Part shown: in pieces, positions 9,686 through 19,963 of the stretch | How positions within the stretch are numbered: the first letter of the stretch is position 1 | Layout of the letters: each line of letters starts with the position of its first letter | Source: Streptomyces rubradiris | GTDB taxonomy: Bacteria > Actinomycetota > Actinomycetes > Streptomycetales > Streptomycetaceae | Direction of reading: 5' to 3' | DNA length: 64,000 nucleotides | Assembly (NCBI RefSeq): GCF_016860525.1 | Contig: NZ_BNEA01000015.1 | Span: forward strand, 2,170,001-2,234,000 | Made by a program: the position numbers and the translations under genes | Notes under the pieces: model-generated | Databases searched by the model: none | What the model was told of the DNA's origin: nothing | What the model saw: only the letters and a program-made list of their open reading frames with translations

Positions 9686-10411
9686 GCCGCGATCATAGTC
9701 GTCTTCCTGACGATAAACACTCCCTCGGCTGTCGCATCGATTGCTGCCCCGCTTCGTTCCGGTGTGGCGCGCGGAGCCGGGTTCCTGCCACCGGCCGGGG
9801 CTCGCGCGCGGTCGTCTGCCTCCACCCGCGCGACTCCGGTCCGGAGACCGAACGGGTTGTACCCCGCCTCCCTGGTTCCGAGGTCCCGCCCCCAGCCCGC
9901 GTTCGGCGGCGAGGGCGATCGAGCAGCCGGGCGAGATGTTCGGTACGGACCTCGCGCGGCAGACCCGGGCCGAGCCGGCCCCATGCCGAACCGACGCCGA
10001 GCAGGCCGACGCCCAGCAGGCCGGTTCGAGGGAAGCGGACGGCGGCGGACAGGCGGGGCACGGGCCGGCCGGCCGTCGCCAGGGCGGCGGCCGGGTGTCC
10101 GCCGATGCGGTTCTCCCCCCACGAGCCGGCGCGGAGAGCCGCCGTGGCGGCGGGCTGTCGCCGTCCCCTGTGACCAGCGGGCTGCCTCTCATGACCAGCG
10201 GGCCGTCCCCCCACGACCAACGGCCTGCCCGAGCGGCAGCCGGGGTACAGCGCCCGCGGGGTGCCTCCCTGACCGGCGTGGCCAGGGGGCTCTCCAGGAG
10301 TCGCTCCCCGCACCGCACCGGGGTTCGCCGGGCCGGCGGGCACGGCCCGGTCCGGTTTCCACGGCCGTTGCTCCCGGGGTGCCGCCTGTCCGGGCGCGGA
10401 CCGGAGGAGGC
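9686..10411 (-). other. 726-nt spacer with an uncertain open frame
   Basis: A 240-codon frame (10415 to 9693, minus) begins in an ATGA overlap with the stop of the DUF4192 gene, which would allow coupled translation. However, its product is Arg/Gly/Pro-rich with irregular third-position GC, has no domain and ends across the promoter of the NrtR-like gene with TTA and CTA codons. I consider it more likely non-coding or a decayed remnant than a gene. Confidence 0.3.
9692..9718 (-). promoter_or_regulatory. leaderless-type promoter and candidate operator of the NrtR-like gene
   Basis: On the minus strand TATGAT (9697-9692) ends 6 nt before the ATG, placing the start of transcription at or near the start codon. 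It abuts a palindrome read on the + strand as TCGTC-TTCCT-GACGA (9699-9713), with flanking TAG/TAA extending the symmetry. Position and symmetry suggest autorepression, which is inference. Confidence 0.5.
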
Positions 10412-11968
10412 TCATCCGTCGCCCTCGGCCCGCGTGCGTCCGCCCTCCGACGGCGCACCGCCGGTCGCGGTGTCGCCGGGGCCGGTGGTACGCGTGCGCC
10501 TGGTGCTCCCTGCCCGAAGGCCCGGCCTGGCCGTTCCGGGCGCGGTCGACCGGGGGCGGGAGCCGGCCGGCCCGCGTCGGTCGGCCTTGGTCCGGGCCGT
10601 GGGGCGGTGGTCGTCACTGTCCGCGCCGCGCGTGCGGCGCCTGCGCTGCCCGGCCGCCCGAGGACCTGGAGCCGGGCCGTCCGCCGCGGTCAGGGGTGCC
10701 GGGTCGGGGTTCCGCGTGCTCTCGGCGGACGCCTGCCGTGGTGCCGGGCCCGATTGCCGCGCCGCCCACACCGGCGCGTCCTGCTTGTCCTGCGTGTCCT
10801 GGACGCGCAGGCAGCGGCGGACCGCTTCGGGGTCGAGTCCTTCGTTGCACGCCTGGTGCAGCAGGCGGGCGAAGAGGTAGTCGGGATCCGCGCCCAGTGC
10901 CATGGCCAGTGCCTCGCGCGCCTCCAGTTCGTCGCCCGTCGACCAGGCGACCCAGCCCGCCAGGGTCAGCGGTGCGGCGGCGTGCTCGCTGTAAGGGCCG
11001 ACGCAGCGGCGGGCCAGGGCGCGCCAGAGCCGCAGGGCCGGGCCCGCGACGTCCCCCTCCATCCAGGCTGCGGCCCGGTCGCGGGTCGTGCGGTCCTGGA
11101 GTCCGAGGATGAGGGTCGCCGCCTCGTCGGCATCGAGGAGGCCGTCGTCGCGGACATCCGCCGGATGGGTGCCGGAGACCGGTGCCGCCGCGGCGAAGCG
11201 GCGGATGATCCGCTCGGCGAGGACGAGGGTCTCCTGCACCACCTGCTCGCGGGTCGTCTCGTCCAGGATGCGGGGCACCAGGCTCATGCCCGCCGCGTCG
11301 AGGGCGATCTCCTGGTCCAGCGCCGCGGCGGACTCCCAGGGTTGCAGCCTGGCGCGCAGTTCTTTCAGTGTGCCGCGCACCTGGAGGCCGGCGTAGGTGG
11401 CCGCCGCGGCGAGTACGGAGGTGCCGGGCAGGCCCATCGGGGAGCCGTCCTCAGGGCAGCAGCCCTTGACCGGGCAGCAGTACGACCAGAAACGCCCGTC
11501 CGAGACGCACAGGGCCTCGACGACGGGCACGTCCAGGCTTCCGCACTCGGTGCGCATCAGCTGGGCCAGCCTCGTCAGCCGTTGCTTGACCTCCCGGCCG
11601 GACTCCCCGGGGCCCGGCTCCTGGCAGACATAGGCCACCATGCCCTCGGGCCGGGCGCCTCGCCGCTCGCTGCCGGTCACCAGCCCGCGGGTCAGTTGCC
11701 GGGCGGCGGCCTCCCAGTCCTCCTCGTTCGCCGGGATGCCGAGCCGGGCCCGGCCGCCGAACCTGCCGCTGCCTCCGCGGTCGTGCAGGGCGACGAGCAC
11801 CATGCTGTCCTCGGGGCGGTAGCCGAGCAGGTAGGGCAGGGCGTCGGCCAGTTCGGCGGGGGTGCGCAGGGTGACCTGCGCGGTGTGGTCGGCCGGTCCG
11901 GCCGACGGGCCGTGCCCGGAGATGTCGTCGTTTCCGAAGGGTCCGGTGGTTTCGCTGTGATTCGTCAT
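10412..11968 (-). CDS. DUF4192 domain protein
   Basis: A 518-residue protein. Residues about 30-395 match the actinobacterial DUF4192 pattern: an opening ALPYLLGYRPEDSMVLVAL, a Cys-rich stretch CCPVKGCCPEDG around residues 185-200, and a helical repeat-like second half (LTLAGWVAWSTGDELEAREALAMAL). The last 120 residues are Arg/Pro/Ala/Thr-rich and probably disordered. The family has no assigned function. It is divergent from recQ across a 144-nt gap containing two DnaA-box sequences. The ATG at 11968 has only a weak Shine-Dalgarno. Confidence 0.8.
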   Translation of the reverse strand: MTNHSETTGPFGNDDISGHGPSAGPADHTAQVTLRTPAELADALPYLLGYRPEDSMVLVALHDRGGSGRFGGRARLGIPANEEDWEAAARQLTRGLVTGSERRGARPEGMVAYVCQEPGPGESGREVKQRLTRLAQLMRTECGSLDVPVVEALCVSDGRFWSYCCPVKGCCPEDGSPMGLPGTSVLAAAATYAGLQVRGTLKELRARLQPWESAAALDQEIALDAAGMSLVPRILDETTREQVVQETLVLAERIIRRFAAAAPVSGTHPADVRDDGLLDADEAATLILGLQDRTTRDRAAAWMEGDVAGPALRLWRALARRCVGPYSEHAAAPLTLAGWVAWSTGDELEAREALAMALGADPDYLFARLLHQACNEGLDPEAVRRCLRVQDTQDKQDAPVWAARQSGPAPRQASAESTRNPDPAPLTAADGPAPGPRAAGQRRRRTRGADSDDHRPTARTKADRRGPAGSRPRSTAPGTARPGLRAGSTRRTRTTGPGDTATGGAPSEGGRTRAEGDG

Positions 11969-12009
11969 GCGCCGACGATCTCGCGGATTCCCAGATTCCG
12001 CTTAGCGGC

Positions 12010-12061
12010 CTGTGGATAAGTCGGATCAGGGACACGACAACGCTGTCCTGGTTATCCACAG
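12010..12061. promoter_or_regulatory. pair of inverted DnaA-box sequences between the DUF4192 gene and recQ
   Basis: CTGTGGATAA (12010-12019) and TTATCCACAG (12052-12061) are a perfect 10-bp inverted repeat. Each contains TTATCCACA, which fits the DnaA-box consensus TTATNCACA. The box centres are 41 bp apart, close to four helical turns, so both face the same side of the DNA. Confidence 0.7.
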
Positions 12062-12112
12062 ACTCGGCCCGGGCCCGCCCGGTTGTCGGTGCGGTCCTGT
12101 TGTATGGAACGC

Positions 12113-14278
<2,166 letters not shown>

Positions 14279-14283
14279 GTGCG

Positions 14284-14361
14284 GCGTTACCCCTGTTCCG
14301 GGCCGACGCGCGTTACCGCTGTTCCGGGCCGACGCGCGTTACCGCTGTTCCGGGCTGCCGC
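14284..14361. repeat. three tandem 26-bp repeats just after recQ
   Basis: Three consecutive 26-bp units (14284-14309, 14310-14335, 14336-14361) begin with GCGTTACC and end with CGC, with one or two differences per copy. The first starts 5 nt after the recQ stop codon. Confidence 0.9.
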
Positions 14362-14628
14362 GCGGCCGTTCGCGGCGGCCCGCCGGGCGGGTCCGCGGAG
14401 GGCGCAGGCGTCGACGGCCCCTCCTTTGGGTAGGAGGGATATAAGCCACGCACTACCAGATAACACTCGGCGGCGCCAATTGCTCGTTGCCGCAACCAAG
14501 TTCGACAGGAAGAATTGAGATCCGCTACCCGCACGACTCACCCGTGATCCGGTTGGGCTCCGCTGCGGCGCGCGCTCCCCCGAATCCGACCTCGCCCGCA
14601 GTGTGGGCGCGTAGCCGAAGGGAGGAAC
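14362..14628 (+). other. spacer upstream of the 206-residue protein gene
   Basis: This 267-nt stretch, together with the preceding repeats, makes a 350-nt gap after recQ. It contains unusually A/T-rich sequence around 14430-14520 for this genome, which is where a promoter for the downstream gene would be expected. I could not settle on a -35/-10 pair and see no gene. Confidence 0.4.
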
Positions 14629-15249
14629 GTGACCTTCGGATTCGCATCGTCCTCGGCGGCCTCGTTGTCGACGCCGGCGTCCGACGCCTCCGCCAGTCGC
14701 CTGCTCGAGCCCGCGGAGTGGGCCGCCGCCGGAATCCCTTTGCTGCGCAACCCTCGTGAGGTCGTCAGCGGTCTGCACGCCCGCCACCACCCGAAGCCGC
14801 TCACGGCGGTCGTGGCGGTGCTCGACCCGGACGAGCGATTGCGGGCGAGCGCCTCGTTCACGCGCCGTGCGACTCCGGCCGACGGCTGGATGTTCCGCAA
14901 CGCGCTGCTGGCCCAGTTGCGCCGGGTGATTCCGCACGACCTGCGCCGCCGCACCCCTGTGCGCACGGCCGTCCTGCTCTACTGCCGCCAGGGCGACGCG
15001 CGTTGGACCGAGGAGGACGGCGCCTGGATGTGGGGACTGCGCGATGCCTGCACCCTGCACGGGCTGCGCTGCGGCGCGTACATCACGCTGACCCACGACG
15101 GCTGGCAGGTGCTCGGCGAGGGACGCGGGGGGCGTCGGCCGAACGCCCACTCGGCCCCGGAGCCGCTCGCCACGTCGGAAGCCCCGCCACTGGCGCCACG
15201 CACCGGCGGCCCGGTCTCCGAGGTACTGAGCCGGGCGGCGGCTCGCTGA
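14629..15249 (+). CDS. conserved actinobacterial protein of unknown function
   Basis: A 206-residue protein starting at GTG 14629 directly behind a strong GGAGG. There is an Ala/Ser-rich N-terminus, a central folded region (about residues 45-165) with an alternating beta/alpha pattern (KPLTAVVAVLDPDERL, VRTAVLLYCRQGDARWTEED, ALYITL-like strand) and a Pro-rich tail. The segment LRDACTLHGLRCGAYITLTHDGW faintly recalls the end of RadC/JAB proteins, but no HxH zinc motif is present. I do not assign that function. It stands between recQ and a convergent gene. Confidence 0.65.
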   Translation: MTFGFASSSAASLSTPASDASASRLLEPAEWAAAGIPLLRNPREVVSGLHARHHPKPLTAVVAVLDPDERLRASASFTRRATPADGWMFRNALLAQLRRVIPHDLRRRTPVRTAVLLYCRQGDARWTEEDGAWMWGLRDACTLHGLRCGAYITLTHDGWQVLGEGRGGRRPNAHSAPEPLATSEAPPLAPRTGGPVSEVLSRAAAR

Positions 15250-15734
15250 CCACCGAAGTACGGGCGGTACAACGGTTCGCGCCACCGGCCTCGGGCTGCT
15301 ACCGCACATCCGGCCGACGCCTGACGGCCGGGCCGATTCGGTTGCGCGCGGAGCGGTCCCGAGGAGCACCGGCGGACTTGCCTTCCGGACCCCGAGGAAC
15401 CCTGGGTGACCTGCGGGAGCTGCCCCCGCTGCGCGGGTACCTGCGGGAACCGCCCTCTGGTACGCCCGGAGACGGCCGTAGGTCGGTGCGGGCCCACCCC
15501 CTGGGGTACGCGCCGGGCCAGGCGGGCATCGCCATGGCGGGTCCGGATCACTCCCCGGCACCACGTCGATGGGCGCTCCCGGGCCTCGCCAGGAACGGAC
15601 CCGGCGGCGTCATGGCCGCGCCGCGTCGTCCGGTGGGCGTCGGTCCGTCGCCCGGGCACGCCAAAAGCCGCACCGGGCGGATTCCGCCGGAGCGGCTCCT
15701 TCGGCCCCTCGGTGTCCCGCGGTGCCGACGCGAC
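15250..15734. other. convergent intergenic region without recognised genes
   Basis: This 485-nt GC-rich spacer separates two convergent genes. Short palindromes such as GGCGGA-T-TCCGCC near 15680-15692 are present, but there is no long terminator stem. No open frame with a Shine-Dalgarno and normal codon bias was found. Confidence 0.5.
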
Positions 15735-16364
15735 TCAGACGCCGGCGCCCAGCACCGAGTTGATCTGCTGCGGGTCGCCGCAGACGATCAGCAGGGCACC
15801 GGCACGGGAGTGAGCCAGCGGGAGGGCGGTGGCAGCGGCGGAGGCGGGGCCTCCGTTGACGGCCACGACGACCACCGGGCGGGTGGCGGCGCGGGCGGCG
15901 ACGGCGGCGTCCGCGTAGAAGACGTCGTCACCGGCGTCGTGCTGCGCCCAGTAGGACGCTTCACCGAAGGACAGTTCGTGTTCGGCCCACGGGTGCTGGG
16001 CACCGGTGGTGAGCACGAGCACGTCACCGGGGGCGCGGCCCGAGTCCAGGAGCAGGTCCACTGCCTCCTCGGCGGCGTCGAGCGCACCCTCGGCCGAAGC
16101 CGGGATCAACTGGATCTGCGGGCTCGCCGCGGCGGCGGGAGCGGCCGGGGCGGAAGGACCGGGCTTGGCCGGAGCCGCGTCTCGCGGTGCGCGCTGCGCC
16201 GGCGGCGTGGGCCGGGGAGGGCCGGGACGACCGGGGCGGGACGGAGCCGCGGGGCGGGGGCCGGGTACGGGGCGAGGGGTCGGCGCGGTGCGGCCGCTGG
16301 CCGGCGTGGCGCGGGGACCCTGGGCACTCTCGTGAATCTGAGGCTCCTCGGGAATGAGAGGCAT
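15735..16364 (-). CDS. protein with Pro/Ala-rich N-terminus and a C-terminal domain resembling the UvrD-type helicase C-terminus
   Basis: A 209-residue product starting at ATG 16364 (MPLIPEEPQIHES). Residues 15-85 are Pro/Ala/Arg-rich and likely disordered. Residues 90-209 form a compact domain with DVLVLTTGAQHPW, FGEASYWAQH, DDVFYADA, RPVVVVAVNGG and a final LLIVCGDPQQI. The order of strands and the closing GDP recall the C-terminal domain of superfamily 1 helicases, but no Walker motif exists, so it cannot be a helicase by itself. It lies 68 nt downstream of rnhB on the same strand and may be co-transcribed. Start choice is moderate: there is no clear Shine-Dalgarno. Confidence 0.6.
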   Translation of the reverse strand: MPLIPEEPQIHESAQGPRATPASGRTAPTPRPVPGPRPAAPSRPGRPGPPRPTPPAQRAPRDAAPAKPGPSAPAAPAAAASPQIQLIPASAEGALDAAEEAVDLLLDSGRAPGDVLVLTTGAQHPWAEHELSFGEASYWAQHDAGDDVFYADAAVAARAATRPVVVVAVNGGPASAAATALPLAHSRAGALLIVCGDPQQINSVLGAGV

Positions 16365-16432
16365 GAGCTGATTTTTATCAAACGTTGGTGCGGCGCGGAT
16401 GACCGGGTGGCACATCAGTGCGATCGGAACCG

Positions 16433-17134
16433 TCAGAAATCGAAGCCGAGCTGACCCTCAATTTCCGGAACGCTTCCGTCCGCCCAGTTGCGGACCTTCT
16501 TGAGGTGCCGCCACTGAGGCAACGCATCAAGATACGCCCAGGACAAACGGTGGTGCGGGGTGGGCCCCCGCTCCGCCAGTGCGGCCTTGTGCACGGGCGA
16601 CGGATACCCGGCGTTGTCCGCAAATCCGAAGTCTGCATGGTCGACACCCAGTTCGGCCATCATTTTGTCGCGCTGAACCTTGGCGATCACCGACGCCGCC
16701 GCCACGGCCACACACGACTGATCGCCCTTGATCACCGTGCGGACCTTCCAGGGAGCGCCGAGGTAGTCGTGCTTCCCGTCGAGGATCACGGCGTCGGGGC
16801 GGACCGGCAGGGCGTCCAGGGCGCGGACCGCGGCCAGCCGCAGCGCGGCCGTCATCCCCAGGTCGTCGATCTCCTCGGGGGAAGCATGCCCCAGGGCATA
16901 GGCCGTCACCCATGACCGCAGGATCTCGGCGAGTTCCCTGCGCCGCTTGAGCGTGAGCAGCTTGGAGTCGGTCAGGCCCGCGGGCGGGCGGCGCAGTCCG
17001 GTGATCGCCGCGCAGACCGTGACAGGACCGGCCCAGGCGCCGCGCCCCACCTCGTCGACACCGGCAATGACCTTCGCTCCGGTCGTGGCGCGCAGGGAGC
17101 GCTCGACGGTGTGGGTAGGCGGTTCGTACGGCAT
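16433..17134 (-). CDS. rnhB: ribonuclease HII
   Basis: Cleaves RNA in RNA-DNA hybrids and removes single ribonucleotides embedded in DNA. The 233-residue chain carries the RNase HII acidic site: Asp27 and Glu28 in GVDEVGRG, Asp119 in VILDG and Asp156 in KVQRDK. Other hallmarks are the KGD and AAASVIAKV segments and the YPS motif near residue 178. The ATG at 17134 has AAGGG 6 nt upstream. The TetR regulator gene lies 81 nt upstream on the same strand. Confidence 0.95.
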   Translation of the reverse strand: MPYEPPTHTVERSLRATTGAKVIAGVDEVGRGAWAGPVTVCAAITGLRRPPAGLTDSKLLTLKRRRELAEILRSWVTAYALGHASPEEIDDLGMTAALRLAAVRALDALPVRPDAVILDGKHDYLGAPWKVRTVIKGDQSCVAVAAASVIAKVQRDKMMAELGVDHADFGFADNAGYPSPVHKAALAERGPTPHHRLSWAYLDALPQWRHLKKVRNWADGSVPEIEGQLGFDF

Positions 17135-17215
17135 GGCGCCCTTAGCGTACGCCGCCGGGACCGGCGCGCGACACCCCGGTCTCCCGAGGGACGCGAGGGG
17201 CGCCGGAAGAGGACG

Positions 17216-17839
17216 TCAGGCTCCGTAGGGCCGCAGCAGCGGAAGCATCAGCCGGTCGACCATCCCTTCGAGATCTTGGTCGTTCCATTCGCTGGCGCAC
17301 ACCTTTGACCTGTACATCATCATGGCCGGGATGACGTCGAAGACATAGCCGTTGGCCGCGTCCTCACGGACCTCTCCGCGCTCTATTCCACGGACAATGA
17401 CCTCACGCACCAGCTTGACGGTCGGCTCGACCACACTGCCGAGGATTACCCCTTCGAAGCGCTCCGCTTGCACTTGATCGCATTCGTGAATGACCGAGCG
17501 CAGAGCGGCGCCGGGCCGTGAGTACATGATCTGCCGCACCTGACGGCACAGGGTGAGCAGGTCCTCGCGCACGCTGCCCAGGTCGGGAGCCCGTTCCACC
17601 CGGGGCAGCCCGGACACCAGGGCGTCCGCGACCAGGTCCTCCTTGGAGGGCCAGCGGCGGTAGACGGCCGCCTTGCCGGTGTGGGCGCCGGCCGCGACGC
17701 CTTCCATGGTCAGTCCCTTCCAGCCGACCGTGCTGAGCTGCTCCAGGGCGGCGTCGAGGATCGCCCGCTCCAGTACCGCGCCGCGCCGGCGGGGGGAAGC
17801 CGTTCCGGCGGGCGCGGCCGTACAGCGCGAGGTAACCAT
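17216..17839 (-). CDS. TetR-family repressor of the adjacent efflux pump
   Basis: A 207-residue regulator starting at ATG 17839 behind AGGAG. The N-terminal TetR helix-turn-helix is clear: ILDAALEQLSTVGWKGLTMEGVAAGAHTGKAAVYRRWPSK in parts (about residues 25-65). A helical ligand-binding domain with a TetR C-terminal-type core follows. It is divergent from a 14-helix MFS exporter, and two 20-bp palindromes lie between them. The natural reading is repression of both genes, relieved by a pump substrate. Confidence 0.9.
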   Translation of the reverse strand: MVTSRCTAAPAGTASPRRRGAVLERAILDAALEQLSTVGWKGLTMEGVAAGAHTGKAAVYRRWPSKEDLVADALVSGLPRVERAPDLGSVREDLLTLCRQVRQIMYSRPGAALRSVIHECDQVQAERFEGVILGSVVEPTVKLVREVIVRGIERGEVREDAANGYVFDVIPAMMMYRSKVCASEWNDQDLEGMVDRLMLPLLRPYGA

Positions 17840-17930
17840 CTGTGTTTCTCCTGCATGCGAGGTGAGCGGTGATTCCGGGGCAGTGACGCCGCGCTGCAGC
17901 AACGGGGGACGCGGGCGCGACGCGCGCTTG

Positions 17931-17998
17931 AGTGAACGCTTGCGTTCACTGTTGGGCACTCACTACGGTGGGCGCAACAGTGAACGTAAGCGTTCACT
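17931..17998. promoter_or_regulatory. two TetR-type operators between the repressor and the MFS pump
   Basis: AGTGAACGCTTGCGTTCACT (17931-17950, 9-bp arms) and a second copy with the same AGTGAACG/CGTTCACT arms (17979-17998) are centred 48 bp apart in the divergent promoter region. The shared half-site AGTGAACG argues that one protein binds both. Confidence 0.85.
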
Positions 17999-18018
17999 AA
18001 TGCCTGTATGGGGGACCC

Positions 18019-19572
18019 ATGGTGACGACCTCTCAGCTCCTCACAGACGATCAGAAATCGGGCGCGGCCCGTCGGGGAGGGCACCCCGGCATCGCGCTCA
18101 CCGTCATCGCGGCCAGTCAGCTCATGGTGGTACTCGACGCGACGATTGTGAATATCGCGCTCCCGCACATTCAAGAAGCGCTCAGCTTCAGCACGACCGA
18201 TCTGACATGGGTGGTCAGCGCCTACACGCTCACCTTCGGCGGCCTGCTGCTGCTCGGTGCGCGGGCCGGTGACATCCTCGGCCGCCGCCGGGTGTTCATG
18301 ACCGGCATCCTGCTGTTCACCTTCGCCTCGCTGCTGGGCGGCCTGGCCCAGGAGCCCTGGCAGCTGCTGGCCGCGCGAGCCCTCCAGGGTGTGGGCGGCG
18401 CGATAGCGTCCCCCACGGCGCTGGCGCTGATAACGACCACCTTCCCCGAAGGCCCGGAACGCAACCGGGCCTTCGGGGTTTTCGCCGCCGTTTCCGCGGG
18501 CGGCGGTGCCATCGGCCTGCTGGCGGGCGGCATGCTCACCGACTGGCTCGACTGGCGGTGGGTGCTGTTCGTCAACGTGCCCATCGGCGTGCTGATCGCG
18601 TCGCTCGCGCCGCTGTACATCAACGAGTCCGAGCGTCATCCGGGCCGCTTCGACCTGGCCGGCGCACTCACCTCCACGGTCGGCATGGCCTCGCTGGTGT
18701 ACGGGTTCATCCGCGCCGCGGAGAAGGGCTGGCGGGACGGGCTCACGATCGGGTCCTTCGCCGCGGCCGTGGTGCTGCTGCTCGCCTTCGTCTTCATCGA
18801 GACGCGGGCGAAGGAACCGATCACCCCGCTGCGGATGTTCGCGGACCGCAACCGCTGGGGCACGTACGTGATCATGCTGAGCCTGGCCGCGGCGATGTTC
18901 GGCATGTTCTTCTACATCGTGCTGTTCGTGCAGAACGTGCTCGGCTACAGCGCCATCAAGGCCGGTATCGCGTTCCTTCCCGTGACGGCCGCGATCGCAA
19001 TCGGCGCAGGGTTGTCGCAGCGCTTCCTTCCGGTGCTCGGCCCCAAGCCGTTCATGATGGCCGGCGCGGCGCTGGTGGCGGTCGGGCTGGGCTGGCAGAC
19101 CTTCATCGAGCCCGGCAGCACCTATGCGGGCGGGGTGCTGGGGCCGATGCTGGTGTTCGGCTTCGGCATGGGCCTGACCTTCGTGACGGCCACCGTCACC
19201 GCCGTGTCCGGCGTGGCCCCGCACCAGGCGGGCGCCGCTTCCGGACTGCTCAACGCCATGCAGCAGGTCGGTGGTTCGCTCGGGCTGTCCATCCTGACGA
19301 CCGTCTTCGGATCGGCCGCGACCGATGAGGGGAAGAAGCAGCTGCCCCGGTTCCTCGCCGGCGCTTCCCCGGAGCAGAAGGCGGAGTTCGCCAAGACGCA
19401 CCAGATGCCCGCGCCGTGGGGGAACGAGGTGCTCGCCCATGGCATTTCCACGGCTTTCATCCCGGCCGCCGCGATGGCCGTACTCGCCTTCGTCACGGCC
19501 TGGCTGGTGCTGAGGGTCCGCAAGAGCGACCTCGACTCCCTCGCGGGCACGGCGGGCCCGCACATGGGCTGA
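18019..19572 (+). CDS. MFS drug exporter, DHA2 family (14 transmembrane helices)
   Basis: A 517-residue proton-driven efflux protein of the EmrB/QacA type in the cytoplasmic membrane. The N-terminal helix carries the DHA2 signature VVLDATIVNIALPHIQ (about residues 36-51), followed by motif A GARAGDILGRRRVF in the loop between helices 2 and 3. Fourteen hydrophobic segments can be counted. ATG 18019 follows GGGGGAC; GTG 18022 is an alternative. It is divergently paired with the TetR gene through a double operator, so it is probably inducible by its substrate, which is unknown. Confidence 0.9.
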   Translation: MVTTSQLLTDDQKSGAARRGGHPGIALTVIAASQLMVVLDATIVNIALPHIQEALSFSTTDLTWVVSAYTLTFGGLLLLGARAGDILGRRRVFMTGILLFTFASLLGGLAQEPWQLLAARALQGVGGAIASPTALALITTTFPEGPERNRAFGVFAAVSAGGGAIGLLAGGMLTDWLDWRWVLFVNVPIGVLIASLAPLYINESERHPGRFDLAGALTSTVGMASLVYGFIRAAEKGWRDGLTIGSFAAAVVLLLAFVFIETRAKEPITPLRMFADRNRWGTYVIMLSLAAAMFGMFFYIVLFVQNVLGYSAIKAGIAFLPVTAAIAIGAGLSQRFLPVLGPKPFMMAGAALVAVGLGWQTFIEPGSTYAGGVLGPMLVFGFGMGLTFVTATVTAVSGVAPHQAGAASGLLNAMQQVGGSLGLSILTTVFGSAATDEGKKQLPRFLAGASPEQKAEFAKTHQMPAPWGNEVLAHGISTAFIPAAAMAVLAFVTAWLVLRVRKSDLDSLAGTAGPHMG

Positions 19573-19963
19573 ACCGGGACGCGCCGCGCGATGCCGCGGC
19601 CGGCCGGACCGCCGCCGGGCGACAGACGGCCCTCGCGGAGGTCCGGCCGGCCGCACCACGCTCGGCGGAACGCACGAGAGGGCCAGGAGCAGGGCCCGGA
19701 CCACGGTGGAAAGCAGCGCCCGAGCCGCTCCCCGGCCCCGCTCCGGCGGCACCGCCGACAGCACTCGCGCACCGAATGCCATCTTCCTCCCCTCCGTCCC
19801 CCTCGCGCTCGCGGCCCCGCCGGACGTCCCGGACCCGGACACGGCGGGCAGCGGGCAGCGGACATCGGGACAACGAGCGACGGTCACGGAGAGTTCCCGC
19901 CGGGAACGGAGAGTTTCGACGAGGGGCGCGCGCCGGGCCGGGCTGGCGCGGCGACGGCGGCCG
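19573..19963. other. convergent intergenic region with terminator
   Basis: Apart from the hairpin at 19596-19654, this 391-nt GC-rich region between the MFS gene and the convergent ADP-ribosylglycohydrolase gene shows no gene or site that I can support. Confidence 0.5.
19596..19654. terminator. long inverted repeat after the MFS gene
   Basis: Perfect 15-bp arms (19596-19610, 19640-19654) enclose a 29-nt GC-rich loop. It is placed 24 nt after the MFS stop between convergent genes. Confidence 0.65.
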
